Shown one piece after another: positions 16,180 to 25,401 of a DNA stretch of 64,000 bases. A program made the translations under genes and the position numbers. A model generated the notes under the pieces. It ran no database searches. It was not told the DNA's origin and was given only the letters and a program-made list of their open reading frames with translations. How positions within the stretch are numbered: the first letter of the stretch is position 1; each line of letters starts with the position of its first letter. Origin of the DNA: Spirochaeta africana DSM 8902 (GTDB lineage Bacteria; Spirochaetota; Spirochaetia; DSM-27196; DSM-8902); NCBI RefSeq assembly GCF_000242595.2, contig NC_017098.1, positions 1,178,001 through 1,242,000 on the forward strand, written 5' to 3'.

Positions 16180-16692
16180 ATGTACGGGGCCAGCGAGCAC
16201 ACCAGAAAACTCATGGAGCGCTTTCGCCACCTGCAGTTCGCGGCGGTGGTAAGCGATGTGTCGGATTCCGGGGTTGCTGCCGGCGGCGCAGATCCGGCAG
16301 GTGCCAGTGGCGACTCTGCCACATCTGCTGCTGACAGCAGGTACGAGGCATCGGTCGCGAATGATCGCTGCGGGGATTCAGTGCGGCTGCTGGTGTGGCT
16401 GGACGCTACCGGAGAGCGGATTCTCCAGCTGCGTCACCACTCGGTTGGCTGCAGCATCTGTCGGGTTTCGGCAGATTTTCTGTGCGAGGCGGCTGTTGGT
16501 ATGAGGCTCGACGATCTGCGGGATCTGGCCGACAGGGTCCGGGAATGGCAGGGCGATGCAGACAGCACGGCGGCCGTGCCGCTGCCGCAGCTCGAGCTTT
16601 TCCAGGAGCTGCGGGGGACACGCTCGCGCGCACGGTGCCTGTTGCTGGCCTGGGAGGCCGCTGAGCGGCTGTGCGGCGAGGTGGCTGGCTGA
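16180..16692 (+). CDS. sufU: SufU-like iron-sulfur scaffold/sulfur transfer protein with an insertion
   Basis: 170 residues. The SufU/IscU core is recognisable from Cys64 in R-C-G-D-S-V, Cys91 in G-C-S-I-C, and Cys153 in R-A-R-C, the three conserved zinc/sulfur-accepting cysteines, with Asp66 after the first. An Ala/Gly/Ser/Asp-rich segment (about residues 27-55) lies before the first cysteine and is longer than in Bacillus SufU. Another cysteine (Cys94) is extra. It is directly downstream of sufS in the same operon, which supports its role as the sulfur acceptor of SufS. Confidence 0.82.
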   Translation: MYGASEHTRKLMERFRHLQFAAVVSDVSDSGVAAGGADPAGASGDSATSAADSRYEASVANDRCGDSVRLLVWLDATGERILQLRHHSVGCSICRVSADFLCEAAVGMRLDDLRDLADRVREWQGDADSTAAVPLPQLELFQELRGTRSRARCLLLAWEAAERLCGEVAG

Positions 16693-16720
16693 GCGGACCC
16701 CTGGCAGCCGGGCTAGCCGG

Positions 16721-19204
16721 TTACAGCTCGCCGGCCTTGATGCGTTCCAGTGCCCAGAGGGTGTATTTGCGAATGCGCCGATCGGGGTCTTTTTCCAGTT
16801 CTGCCAGGATTTCCTTGCCCTCGGGGCCGGCCAGTCGTTCCAGGGCTTTGGTCACCATTACCCGTACCTCGGTGTCGGGATCGCGGGCGGCGACCACTAT
16901 GCCGCGGAAGGCGGCGGCGGTGCCGATGATAGACAGCTGCTGGGCAGCGGTTCGGCGGACCTCCGGATCACGATGTGACAGGCGGCGTACGGTGGCGTCT
17001 ATACAGCCGGTTTTTTCCAGCACCTCGGTGATGTACGGGCGCAGCGAGGCGATGTCTTCCTGCAGGAGTTCGATCAGTGATTCTTCTCCGGCTTCTCCCA
17101 TTCTGCCGAAGGCTTCGGTCAGCCGGCTGCGCAGCTGCGGGTCGGCATCCTTCAGGGCAATAATCAGCTCTTCCAGTTCCTTGGGTGATGTCTTTGCTGC
17201 CAGGGCGTCTCCGGCAGCATGCAGCAGCTGGTCGTCTGTATCCTGCTGCAGGATGGCAGCAAGGACGGGTACGGCGGCCGGGCTTGATGAATGCTTGAGT
17301 CCCTGGATTGCAGCGTGCTGGACTGCGACGGCTTCCTGCGGGTCGCGGGCAACCTCGCCCAGCTCCTTCAGCAGGCTGTCGTTGCCATATTGGCCAAGGG
17401 CATGGGCTGCTTCGCTGCGAACCCGCATAACCGGGTCTCGCAGCAGAGCCCGGGCATCCTTGAGTGAGCGGGTGTCTCCGTACTCCATCAGGGCCCAGGC
17501 TGCGGCACTGCGCACCAGCGGGTCGGCGTCGGTCAGTGCCGAGCGGATGGGCTTGATAAAATCCTTGTTGCCGGTAGCGGGTACTGCGGCGATCAGTGCG
17601 GCGCGCACCTTGCCATCCTCGCCGGAGAGAATATCCAGTACCCTGCGGGAGAATTCCTTGCTGTCGTGCCGGGCCAGGTGATCGGCAAACTCGCGGGCCT
17701 GCTGCAGCGGCAGTACTGGAAGATGCTCCAGAATGCTTTGCAGGGTGCTTGGCAGCTGCAGCTGTCCGATCACCTGAAAGGCAGATATGCGTACGATATG
17801 CGGCTGGTTCTGGCGATCCGAGGCAACAATATCCAGCAGCTGCGGCAGGTATTCGGTGTGGTCAAAGCGGGCAAGGGTCTGCTCCAGCTCGCTGCGCAGG
17901 GGATACTCCGGATCCTTCAGCAGCTTCAGCAGGGGAGGGACCAGCTGCTGGGCGTGCTGCCCGGTCAGTTCCGCCAGGATCAGGGCTGCCTGAGCCGGCT
18001 TGCGCGCGGTGTCGAAAAGGCTGCGCCTGAGTACCGCAGCGGCCTCGGCATCGCCGCGACGGGCAGCAGCCCGGCAGGCCTCGCGATAGACCCGGGCATT
18101 CAGTGCGGAGGATTCAGGATCGAGTTTGATGGCCTGCGACAGCAGCGCCGGAATCAGCTGCACCGGTCCCCGCTTGTTCAGGATGCTTGCCGCGATCTCG
18201 AGCGAGGCCGGCGAAAGCTCCTGCCGCTCGCGCAGTGCGTACAGAAATCGTACCTCGCCGGATTCAGCCGCATGCTGCAGTAGCTTGGTGGTGCGTGCCA
18301 TGGCGGTGGAGTCGGAGGGGTCTGCATCCCGCAGCAGCCGGGACAGTACCCCGGCCTGCTGGGCGAACCGGGCGGCCTGGAGCTGGATCTCTATGTTGCG
18401 GGCGCCAAGCTGCTGCAGTGCCAGGTCGTGGTCCTCGGGAACGCCCGGCACCAGCTGTTCAAGCACATGCAGGATCTGTACCTGGGAGAGTTCACCCAGG
18501 TCCGGGGTCTGGTATGCCTTGAAGGATGCATGCAGTCGCTGCCGTGCGGCGGTGCGCACCTCGTGAACGTAGTCATCGGTTAACAGGCGCTGCAGCTGGG
18601 ACAGCAGGTAGTCTCGTTCACTCTCATCGATCGGGGCGAATTCCTCTGCCATGGTGCGACGGATCAGGCTGTGCGGGTCATGAAACATCTCGCGCAGGGC
18701 TCGTCGCGAGCGCTCGTCGGTATCATGCAGCAGAATCTTGCAGGACATGTAGCGAACCGACCACTCCGGATGCCCGGCAAGCTCGCGGATCTGATCCAGT
18801 CGATCGTGGAAAAAACGTACCGCACCTGCTCCGTCAAAGCTCTCGCCCTTGCCGCTGAGGGCGATCTTGCGTACAGAGAGTACATCCTCGTGCTGCTGCA
18901 GCCAGTCCCGGAAACGCCTGGCGCAGCGGCGTGAACGCAGCGCGGCCAGGAACACCGCGAACAGGCCGTCATCCGGGGCGTATCGCAGCAGCAGGTGCAC
19001 CCGGTGCAGGCTGGGGCGTTTCTGGGTGCGCTGTATCAGCTCCTGTTTGATCTCCGGGTGGCGGTGCATTCGCTGCAGGCGGCGAATAAAGCGCCGCTGC
19101 CGGATCAGTACCACTGTCGTCAGTATCAGCAGAGCGAGCAGCAGCAGTGCCGCCCCGAGGTGGACCGGCCATCCTGATGCAAGCAGTTCGGATATGATAT
19201 TCAT
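16721..19204 (-). CDS. HEAT-repeat protein with an N-terminal membrane anchor
   Basis: 827 residues. One membrane segment near the N terminus (about residues 15-35) is followed by a basic stretch, then almost entirely alpha-helical HEAT/PBS-lyase-type repeats, clearest in the C-terminal half (D-A-D-P-L-V-R-S-A-A-A-W-A-L, D-P-V-M-R-V-R-S-E-A-A-H-A-L-G, D-P-E-V-R-R-T-A-A-Q-Q-L). There is no catalytic motif, so it is probably a scaffold. It sits 10 bp downstream of the adenylate cyclase gene with its own GAGGAG site, so the two are cotranscribed and may act together in signalling. Confidence 0.8.
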   Translation of the reverse strand: MNIISELLASGWPVHLGAALLLLALLILTTVVLIRQRRFIRRLQRMHRHPEIKQELIQRTQKRPSLHRVHLLLRYAPDDGLFAVFLAALRSRRCARRFRDWLQQHEDVLSVRKIALSGKGESFDGAGAVRFFHDRLDQIRELAGHPEWSVRYMSCKILLHDTDERSRRALREMFHDPHSLIRRTMAEEFAPIDESERDYLLSQLQRLLTDDYVHEVRTAARQRLHASFKAYQTPDLGELSQVQILHVLEQLVPGVPEDHDLALQQLGARNIEIQLQAARFAQQAGVLSRLLRDADPSDSTAMARTTKLLQHAAESGEVRFLYALRERQELSPASLEIAASILNKRGPVQLIPALLSQAIKLDPESSALNARVYREACRAAARRGDAEAAAVLRRSLFDTARKPAQAALILAELTGQHAQQLVPPLLKLLKDPEYPLRSELEQTLARFDHTEYLPQLLDIVASDRQNQPHIVRISAFQVIGQLQLPSTLQSILEHLPVLPLQQAREFADHLARHDSKEFSRRVLDILSGEDGKVRAALIAAVPATGNKDFIKPIRSALTDADPLVRSAAAWALMEYGDTRSLKDARALLRDPVMRVRSEAAHALGQYGNDSLLKELGEVARDPQEAVAVQHAAIQGLKHSSSPAAVPVLAAILQQDTDDQLLHAAGDALAAKTSPKELEELIIALKDADPQLRSRLTEAFGRMGEAGEESLIELLQEDIASLRPYITEVLEKTGCIDATVRRLSHRDPEVRRTAAQQLSIIGTAAAFRGIVVAARDPDTEVRVMVTKALERLAGPEGKEILAELEKDPDRRIRKYTLWALERIKAGEL

Positions 19205-19214
19205 GGATGTCTCC

Positions 19215-20783
19215 TCATCGTAACAGCTTTTCTACCTTGAAAATATGCAGGGGTTTGCGTTTCCCTTTTACCGAGACCGGCTCGAGTTCCTTGAGCCGGA
19301 AGCGGTCGCCGATCAAATCCCGGGTATCCTGGGTGATGATGATGTCGTTCGGCCCGGCAACCCCCTCCAGCCGGGCGGCTACATTTACCGTGTCGCCAAT
19401 AACCGAGTAGTCCATCCGCTGGTCACTGCCGAGGTTGCCGGCAATCAGCGGGCCGGTGTGCATGCCAATCCCGATCTTTAAATGGCTGGCATCCCCGGTA
19501 AAAAACCGGCGCTTGGGTGATCGGACCAGCTCCTGCAGCTCTACAGCACAGGACACGGCAGAAACTGCATCGCTCTCTGCCGAGTACATCGGTACCCCCC
19601 AGGCTGCCATAATACAGTCGCCAATAAACTTGTCGATAAAGCCGCGATATTTCAGGATAACCTCGACGGCCTCACTGAAATAATCATTCAATACCCCGAT
19701 GATAAACTCCGGATCCTTGCTCTCGGTAAAGGCGGTGTATCCGCGTATATCGGCAAAGAAGATGGTGGCGGTCTTTTTGTCTCCCCCGGGTCGGACCAGT
19801 TCGGGTGTCTGCATCAGTGACTGGACGATATCGTTCGAGAGGTAGCGGGCAAACATATCCTTGATAGCCCGACGTTCCTCCACCACGGTACTCATCTCGG
19901 ATTTGAGTTGCTTCTCGGCAGTCTGGTCGGTAAACAACAGGATAACCCCTTCCTTGCGTCCGCGCTTGCCGCGCAGGGGGGAGATGTTCAGCGCAAAATC
20001 TATCTGTTGCCCGTCGCGCTGGAGTATCCCCTGCAGCCCCAGTTCCATGCTGCCGGTATTCTCTGCATGCTGGATAGCCGAAAGGATCTTCTTGCTGAAG
20101 ATTTTGGTAAAGACCGAGTAAAACTTGCGGCCAAGGTCTTCATCCCGTATCCCCAGCTTCTCCCTGGCTATATCGTTGGCGTACTCGATATGCCCCTTCT
20201 CGTCCAGGGTGACCAGCAGGTTGGTCATGGAAGAAAAGATACTTGACTGGTATCGCTCGAGCTCCTCAATTGCCCGGTACTGATCCTGGAGCTGACGATA
20301 GAGTGCCGCACTGTGCAGGGTGCCGGAGGCCAGCTGGACGAATGACTCGAGAAACGAGAAGCGGTCGCGACGGAAAAAGCCAGGCTGCTCGGCATTCAGG
20401 ATCACTATCCCGATTGAGCTCGAGCCGCTGAACAGCGGGAGCACCGCTGCACTGTACATCTGCGGGTCCAGGAACGCAGAATGGAAATAATGGGGGTGCG
20501 GTTCCGACAGCACCAGCGCCTCGCGGCAGTCCTCCATAAACCCGATCAGCTCATCCTTCAGGGGGATGCGCTGGGTTACCGCGCGGCGGCCGCGGCGCGC
20601 CGACAACAGCAGAAACTGCTCGGTACTGTCGTCTGGAGGGTAGATATAGGCACAACACAGCGCGGCGTTGGTAATGTCATAGGTCTGATCGACCAGCACC
20701 TGCAGCTGATCCTGACGGGTGCTGCGGGCGGCTAACAGGGTGCCAGCCCGGACAAAGTTGCGAAAGGTCTGTTGGGCATCCAT
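19215..20783 (-). CDS. class III adenylate/guanylate cyclase with GAF-like and PAS-like sensor domains
   Basis: 522 residues, no membrane segment. Residues about 10-165 look like a GAF domain and about 185-300 like a PAS domain (L-L-V-T-L-D-E-K-G-H-I-E-Y-A-N). The C-terminal catalytic domain has the first metal aspartate in F-F-A-D-I-R-G-Y-T, the second in F-I-G-D-C-I-M-A-A-W-G, and the transition-state region G-D-T-V-N-V-A-A-R-L-E. The lysine in D-K-F-I-G-D favours ATP over GTP. It makes cAMP in the cytoplasm in response to an unknown signal. AAGGA precedes the ATG. It is the first gene of a two-gene operon with the HEAT protein. Confidence 0.88.
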   Translation of the reverse strand: MDAQQTFRNFVRAGTLLAARSTRQDQLQVLVDQTYDITNAALCCAYIYPPDDSTEQFLLLSARRGRRAVTQRIPLKDELIGFMEDCREALVLSEPHPHYFHSAFLDPQMYSAAVLPLFSGSSSIGIVILNAEQPGFFRRDRFSFLESFVQLASGTLHSAALYRQLQDQYRAIEELERYQSSIFSSMTNLLVTLDEKGHIEYANDIAREKLGIRDEDLGRKFYSVFTKIFSKKILSAIQHAENTGSMELGLQGILQRDGQQIDFALNISPLRGKRGRKEGVILLFTDQTAEKQLKSEMSTVVEERRAIKDMFARYLSNDIVQSLMQTPELVRPGGDKKTATIFFADIRGYTAFTESKDPEFIIGVLNDYFSEAVEVILKYRGFIDKFIGDCIMAAWGVPMYSAESDAVSAVSCAVELQELVRSPKRRFFTGDASHLKIGIGMHTGPLIAGNLGSDQRMDYSVIGDTVNVAARLEGVAGPNDIIITQDTRDLIGDRFRLKELEPVSVKGKRKPLHIFKVEKLLR

Positions 20784-20800
20784 TGTTATTCCTTGGTATC

Positions 20801-20829
20801 AGCCTAAGGCTTGTGACACGGATGCTCAA
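20801..20829 (-). promoter_or_regulatory. promoter of the cyclase/HEAT operon
   Basis: On the minus strand TTGAGC (20829-20824) and TAGGCT (20806-20801) are 17 bp apart. The -10 lies in AGCCTAAGGCT, an 11-bp palindrome. Confidence 0.45.
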
Positions 20830-20862
20830 GGGAATTCAGCCAAAAGAGAATATAAAACCGGG

Positions 20863-23166
20863 TTATATTTCTGGCTCGATGGGCACCCGTTTCAGCCGCA
20901 GCGAGTTGTACACCACATTCAGCGAGCTCACGCTCATTGCCGCTGCACCGATCATGGGGTGGAGCAGACCGAACATCGCTACCGGAACCGCCGCAGCGTT
21001 ATACATCCATGCCCAGAAATAATTCTGCTTGATCTTGGTAAAGATAGCCTGGGACAGGTTTACCGCACTCACCAGGGCTGTCAGCTCACCCCGTACCAGG
21101 GTAACATCGGCTGCCTCGATGGCAATATCGGTGCCGGTGCCAATCGCAATCCCGACATTGGCCTGTTTCAGGGCCGGGGCATCGTTAATGCCGTCGCCAA
21201 CCATGGCGACCATGGTGTACTCATCCTGCAGGCGACGAACCTCATCGACCTTGCCGTCCGGCAGTACGCCGGCCACTACCCGGCTGATACCGATCCTGCG
21301 GGCTATCGCATCGGCGGTCCGCTGGTTGTCGCCGGTGATCATGGCGGTGCGGATTCCGATACGTTCCAGCTCGGCTATTGCTGCAGCGGAGTCGTGTTTG
21401 ATCGGGTCAGCAACCGCGATCACCCCGAGAATACGGGTGCCGTGGGCAATCAGCATGGCGGTTTTGGCATCGTTTTCCAGGCGCTGCATATCCTGCTCGA
21501 ATTCAGCCGGATCCAGTCCGGCCTGCTGCATCAAGCTGCGACTGCCAACCAGCACCCGGGTGCCGTCGATGCTGCCCTTTACCCCTGCGCCGGTTACGGC
21601 CTCGAAATCGACCGGTTCTGTCAGTGATAGTCCCTGCTCGCGGGCAGCGGTAGTAATTGCATGTGCCAGCGGGTGCTCACTGGCATGTTCCAGTGAGGCA
21701 GCTACCCGCAGCAACTCCTGTTCGGCCACCTCTGCGGCCGGCAGCAGGTCGGTTACCGCCGGTTTTCCCGCGGTTATCGTGCCGGTTTTATCAAAGGCTA
21801 CCAGGCGGATGTTCCTGAGGGTCTGCACGGCCTCGCCATTTCGAATCAGGATCCCCTTCTCGGCACCAATGCCGCTGCCAACCATCAGGGCGGTGGGGGT
21901 CCCCAGACCGAGGGCACAGGGGCAGGCGATAACCAGAACTGCGGTGGCGGTTACAAAGGCCAGGGTCAACCGTCCGGCATCGGGGTTGACCCATGGCAGA
22001 AATGCCGCTCCCCATTCCATGATGCTGCGATGAAACTCCGGGAACAGCAGAAAGCTGCTGAATGTCAGGGCAGTAATAGCCAGGATTGCCGGGACGAAGT
22101 AGCCGGTTATCTTGTCTGCAAACTCCTGGATCGGTACCTTGGTTCCCTGACAGTCCTCCACCAGTTTGATAACCTGTGACAGGAAGGTGTCGCTGCCAAC
22201 CCGGGCAACGCGGATCTGCAGCATCCCCTGTTGATTCACGGTGGCACCGATTACCTCGTCACCGGTGTTCTTCTCCACCGGTACCGGCTCACCGGTGGCC
22301 ATGCTTTCATCTATCAGGCTGCGACCGGACACCACCGTGCCGTCGGTGGGGATCTTTTCCCCCGGGCGCACCACCATAACATCGCCAACCGCGAGATCGG
22401 CAACATTGATCTCCTGTTCGCTGCCGTCAACCAGGATGCGGGCTGTCTTGGCGCCCATCTCCACCAGTTTCTTGATAGCCTGCGAGGCGCGCCCCTTGGC
22501 GCGAACCTCAAGGTACTTCCCGATCAGATGAAAGGTCATGATGGTGGTAGCCATCTCGATGAAGGTCTGGATCGGCAGGAAAAAGCCAGCCAGTCCGATC
22601 AGGAATGGGGGCAGTGAGCCCATCGACACCAGCACATCCATGTTCGGTCGGCCGCTGCGCAGGGCATGGAAGGATGCCAGGTGGACATGGCGGCCAAAGT
22701 AGAGCACCACCGGTGCCCCGAGTATCGCCACCACAGCGAGATAACCAGGAATCTCGCGTACAAACATATGCAGGGTCATCAGCAGCATAACCGTTCCGGC
22801 CAGCAGCGAGGAGTATACCAGCCGCTGGCGCGCGGCCCGGGCCTTGGCCAGGTCGGCCTCCTCGTTATCGTTGATTCCCGGTTCTGCAAGCTCATACCCG
22901 GTCTTCTGCACCATCTGTTTCAGCTCACTCAACCGGACAGTTGCTGGATCAAAGCTGATGGTCACCCGCTCCATGGCGAAGTTTACCGCAGCATCCTTTA
23001 CCCCGGCCGCATGTTTCAGGGTTGATTCCACCCCGGCGGCGCAGCTTGCGCAGGTCATGCCGTTTACGTTCAGCGTGATTTTCTGGGTGTTCCCGGTAGC
23101 GGACTCGGCTGAACCGGGATCCAGATTGGCGTGCTCAATAGTGTGGACAACTGGTTTTTCACTCAT
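20863..23166 (-). CDS. copA: copper-exporting P1B-type ATPase
   Basis: 767 residues. One N-terminal heavy-metal-associated domain with G-M-T-C-A-S-C (about residues 35-41). Eight membrane segments are expected for the P1B-1 class; the metal channel motif C-P-C is Cys415-Pro-Cys417, the phosphorylated residue is Asp459 in D-K-T-G-T, and T-G-D-N plus G-D-G-I-N-D-A-P complete the P and A/N regions. It pumps Cu(I) out of the cytoplasm. It stands alone, without csoR or copZ in the window, but has a CsoR-type operator in its promoter. AGGAGCG precedes the ATG. Confidence 0.95.
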   Translation of the reverse strand: MSEKPVVHTIEHANLDPGSAESATGNTQKITLNVNGMTCASCAAGVESTLKHAAGVKDAAVNFAMERVTISFDPATVRLSELKQMVQKTGYELAEPGINDNEEADLAKARAARQRLVYSSLLAGTVMLLMTLHMFVREIPGYLAVVAILGAPVVLYFGRHVHLASFHALRSGRPNMDVLVSMGSLPPFLIGLAGFFLPIQTFIEMATTIMTFHLIGKYLEVRAKGRASQAIKKLVEMGAKTARILVDGSEQEINVADLAVGDVMVVRPGEKIPTDGTVVSGRSLIDESMATGEPVPVEKNTGDEVIGATVNQQGMLQIRVARVGSDTFLSQVIKLVEDCQGTKVPIQEFADKITGYFVPAILAITALTFSSFLLFPEFHRSIMEWGAAFLPWVNPDAGRLTLAFVTATAVLVIACPCALGLGTPTALMVGSGIGAEKGILIRNGEAVQTLRNIRLVAFDKTGTITAGKPAVTDLLPAAEVAEQELLRVAASLEHASEHPLAHAITTAAREQGLSLTEPVDFEAVTGAGVKGSIDGTRVLVGSRSLMQQAGLDPAEFEQDMQRLENDAKTAMLIAHGTRILGVIAVADPIKHDSAAAIAELERIGIRTAMITGDNQRTADAIARRIGISRVVAGVLPDGKVDEVRRLQDEYTMVAMVGDGINDAPALKQANVGIAIGTGTDIAIEAADVTLVRGELTALVSAVNLSQAIFTKIKQNYFWAWMYNAAAVPVAMFGLLHPMIGAAAMSVSSLNVVYNSLRLKRVPIEPEI

Positions 23167-23185
23167 GGGTCGCTCCTGTATATTG

Positions 23186-23215
23186 AATATACTATACCCC
23201 GGTGGGGTATGTCAA
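23186..23215 (-). promoter_or_regulatory. copA promoter with embedded CsoR-type copper operator
   Basis: On the minus strand a perfect TTGACA (23215-23210) and TATATT (23191-23186) are separated by 18 bp. The inverted repeat ATACCCC-N3-GGGGTAT (23194-23210) fills the spacer, the form of known CsoR copper-sensor operators. Copper-free CsoR would block polymerase here. Confidence 0.75.
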
Positions 23216-23237
23216 GCCGCCGAAGTGCTACCACTGC

Positions 23238-23260
23238 TGCGGCACCCCCGCAGTGCCGCA
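23238..23260. other. 8-bp perfect hairpin in the copA upstream region
   Basis: TGCGGCAC (23238-23245) and GTGCCGCA (23253-23260) with a 7-nt loop. No T-run follows on either strand, so it is not a standard terminator. It lies between the copA promoter and the 3' end of the next leftward gene. Confidence 0.4.
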
Positions 23261-23344
23261 CCCGAGCACGGCAATACTGCGGTATGGGTGCTGCCGGATA
23301 CTTTTGGCAGCGTGTCATCCCCTGTGCGCGGTAATCCGGAGAGC

Positions 23345-23932
23345 TCAGGTGTCCCCGGGAGCTTTCGCGGAACCGGGATCGCGGGTTTCAGCGGTTGTTT
23401 CATCCAGGGATTGGCCGCCGGCATAGCGCATGCCATCGGAGTTTGGCGGGGGAGGATTGCGGTCTGTTCGGGTATTCCCGGCTCCGGGTGCCGTGTGATA
23501 CCCTCGGCGGGCACCGGATGTTCCGGATACCTCCCGCTGGTGCAGGGCTCGCAGGTACTGACCCCCGGCGATCGCGGCAGCGCCGAACACACCGGCGCCA
23601 GCTCCCGGCAGTCCGCCCCAGGCCAGTACGCCGCTGCCCAACAGAACCAGAGCGCTGCCGCCGTACCACCATGCCGCCTTGCCGCTGCGCAGGTAGACCG
23701 CACCGGCCAGACCAAGCAGGGCCACCAGCCCGGACAGCAGCGCCGTTTCCGGGCGTTTGCCAGGCTGTCTGTTCCCGCCCAGGAACCAGCCGACCGCAAC
23801 GACCGCGGCCCCGATGGCAACCGCATTCCATACAAAAATAAACTGACCAGCAATCTGCAGCGCCTCGGCTGGCGCGGCCCCGCCGATCATCCGGGTAAAA
23901 AACAACAACGTTCCAATCAGTATTCCAGTCAT
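23345..23932 (-). CDS. small multi-pass membrane protein of unknown function
   Basis: 195 residues starting at ATG 23932. About five hydrophobic segments are visible in the first 140 residues (for example F-I-F-V-W-N-A-V-A-I-G-A-A-V-V-A-V and L-L-S-G-L-V-A-L-L-G-L-A-G), followed by a polar Gly/Arg/Asp-rich C-terminal tail of about 55 residues. I do not recognise a family. A longer frame begins at 24040 but overlaps the preceding ATPase gene. It is downstream of that ATPase on the same strand. Confidence 0.55.
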   Translation of the reverse strand: MTGILIGTLLFFTRMIGGAAPAEALQIAGQFIFVWNAVAIGAAVVAVGWFLGGNRQPGKRPETALLSGLVALLGLAGAVYLRSGKAAWWYGGSALVLLGSGVLAWGGLPGAGAGVFGAAAIAGGQYLRALHQREVSGTSGARRGYHTAPGAGNTRTDRNPPPPNSDGMRYAGGQSLDETTAETRDPGSAKAPGDT

Positions 23933-23987
23933 TATGCCAAGGGTACTGAAAAAGCACGGCAACGGGTAGGGGGGGCGTTCAGCTTGT

Positions 23988-25202
23988 CTATCTGAGTCGG
24001 GAAACGGCATCCAGCTGCTGAACAGCTTCCGGTGAATCAATCAGCAAACGTTGTCTGGCTGGCAACCTGGAAAAAAGTGTGTGTTGCCGGGGTGGCAGTT
24101 GTCGATGAAAAGTTGTGTGTACCAGCAGTCCATCGTCTGTCATAAAATCCAGTTGTACATCATGTTCCTTTACGAAGTACACATATGGTGTGCGCTTTTT
24201 TAGCCGCATGAATACATAATGCTCGAAACAGCTGTGAAGATCCCGATTACCGATGAAGATATTACGAATGCCCAGATCACCGGCATAGATTTTCTTGGCC
24301 GTATTCTGTCGTTCTGTGGCGGTCCCCCAACGACTTATCATTCGGACAAGGTAGGAATCGCCAAAGTACCCCAGGTAGCGCCTGGCGGTATCGGGTGCAA
24401 TACGTAAAAGCCGTGCGATACGATTTATGCTGATTTGTGTGCCGCTATACTCCATCAGCAGTACAAAGAAATCCCTCATCAACTGAGAATCCTTGAGACC
24501 GTAAAAGGCAGTGATATCTTTCTGAATAATGTCGTCTACCAGATCAACCAGGTAATCCCGGCGTGGATGCAGAACATATTCTGGCATGCCGCCTTCATGC
24601 AGATAGTCCAGAAACAAGGATGTCTGTGAGGTATGGAGCCCTGCAGCAGCTTTCCCGTCGGAGAAGCCCGTAGCTACCCCCCGAAAATCCTGATACTCCT
24701 GGAAATTCAGCGGCTGGACCTCGAGGGAGACAACTCGACCGGAAAGATACGCAAAATGGTCTTTTAGCAGCAAGCTTGAAGAAGCAGTTGCGACAATAGA
24801 GACCTGTTCCCTGTCCAGAAGATTTTTTATCTGCTGGTGAGCATTTGGTTGAGCGGTAAGCTCATCAAGCAACAAATACAGATGCTGTCCGGGTGGATGA
24901 TTATGGATGATACGAACTGCCTGAAGAATATCATTCAGATCTGCGCTGCGCAGCAGATAATCGTCCATACTCACATAGACTATGGTTGATGCGGCTGCCC
25001 CTCCGGCTATCAGTTGTTGAGCGGTAAGCTTGAGTATTGTGGTCTTGCCAACCCTGCGTAGCCCTGTCAGGAAGACTGCCTGCGGATTACTCAGTTGCGC
25101 AAGTATACGGTTTGTGTATGCTGGTCTGTTACAGTAGTTCTCCGTCCGCGGGTCATTGCTGGAAAACCACCACGGATTGTACTGGGAAAGCAAGGTGTCC
25201 AT
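23988..25202 (-). CDS. AAA ATPase with DUF4143-type C-terminal domain
   Basis: 404 residues. Walker A is G-L-R-R-V-G-K-T-T (about residues 47-55), Walker B is L-Y-L-L-L-D-E-L-T. The C-terminal half has the features of the DUF4143 group: R-D-F-F-V-L-L-M-E-Y-S-G, then A-P-D-T-A-R-R-Y-L-G-Y-F, and I-Y-A-G-D-L-G-I-R-N, a winged-helix plus nuclease-like fold. The cellular role of this family is unknown; members are spread by horizontal transfer. The gene is clearly AT-richer than its neighbours, in keeping with recent acquisition. AAGAAG precedes the ATG at 25202. Confidence 0.8.
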   Translation of the reverse strand: MDTLLSQYNPWWFSSNDPRTENYCNRPAYTNRILAQLSNPQAVFLTGLRRVGKTTILKLTAQQLIAGGAAASTIVYVSMDDYLLRSADLNDILQAVRIIHNHPPGQHLYLLLDELTAQPNAHQQIKNLLDREQVSIVATASSSLLLKDHFAYLSGRVVSLEVQPLNFQEYQDFRGVATGFSDGKAAAGLHTSQTSLFLDYLHEGGMPEYVLHPRRDYLVDLVDDIIQKDITAFYGLKDSQLMRDFFVLLMEYSGTQISINRIARLLRIAPDTARRYLGYFGDSYLVRMISRWGTATERQNTAKKIYAGDLGIRNIFIGNRDLHSCFEHYVFMRLKKRTPYVYFVKEHDVQLDFMTDDGLLVHTTFHRQLPPRQHTLFSRLPARQRLLIDSPEAVQQLDAVSRLR

Positions 25203-25219
25203 CTTCTTAACCTAATTCA

Positions 25220-25248
25220 AACCTAACAGAGACACAGAAGGAAAACAA
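25220..25248 (-). promoter_or_regulatory. probable promoter of the AAA ATPase gene
   Basis: On the minus strand TTGTTT (25248-25243) and TAGGTT (25225-25220), 17-bp spacer. The TAGGTT hexamer recurs at 25214-25209. Confidence 0.4.
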
Positions 25249-25337
25249 GTCGTAACATCTGACAGAAAAAGTTCGTCTGAATGTACGACGCAACCGTATA
25301 AAATATGTTATTATAGTCGGTGAAGACATATAAAAAA

Positions 25338-25401
25338 CATTTAGGGAGGTACGTGCATGCCAAGCACGTACGCATAGAAAGCATTACGAGGTGCCTAAAT
25401 G
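25338..25401 (+). promoter_or_regulatory. structured 5' leader that pairs with the chemoreceptor start codon
   Basis: CATTTAGG (25338-25345) is the exact complement of CCTAAATG (25394-25401), which contains the ATG of the receptor gene. Nested inside, GTACGTGC (25349-25356) pairs with GCACGTAC (25364-25371) around a 7-nt loop. A strong AGGGAGG (25343-25349) precedes a six-codon open frame (ATG 25357, M-P-S-T-Y-A, stop). The fold would mask the start codon; opening it would free both the start codon and the upstream site. Confidence 0.5.

Noticed and set aside
23238-23260. Hairpin as a transcription terminator
   Set aside because: No T-run on either strand; kept only as an unexplained inverted repeat.
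23212-23853. 213-codon leftward frame near copA
   Set aside because: It overlaps the more convincing membrane-protein frame and has mixed, non-protein-like composition.
25295-25325. Sigma28-type promoter for the chemoreceptor
   Set aside because: TAAA and GTCGGTGA-like boxes are present but the spacing is about 2 bp short and the -10 is weak; no confident promoter could be named.
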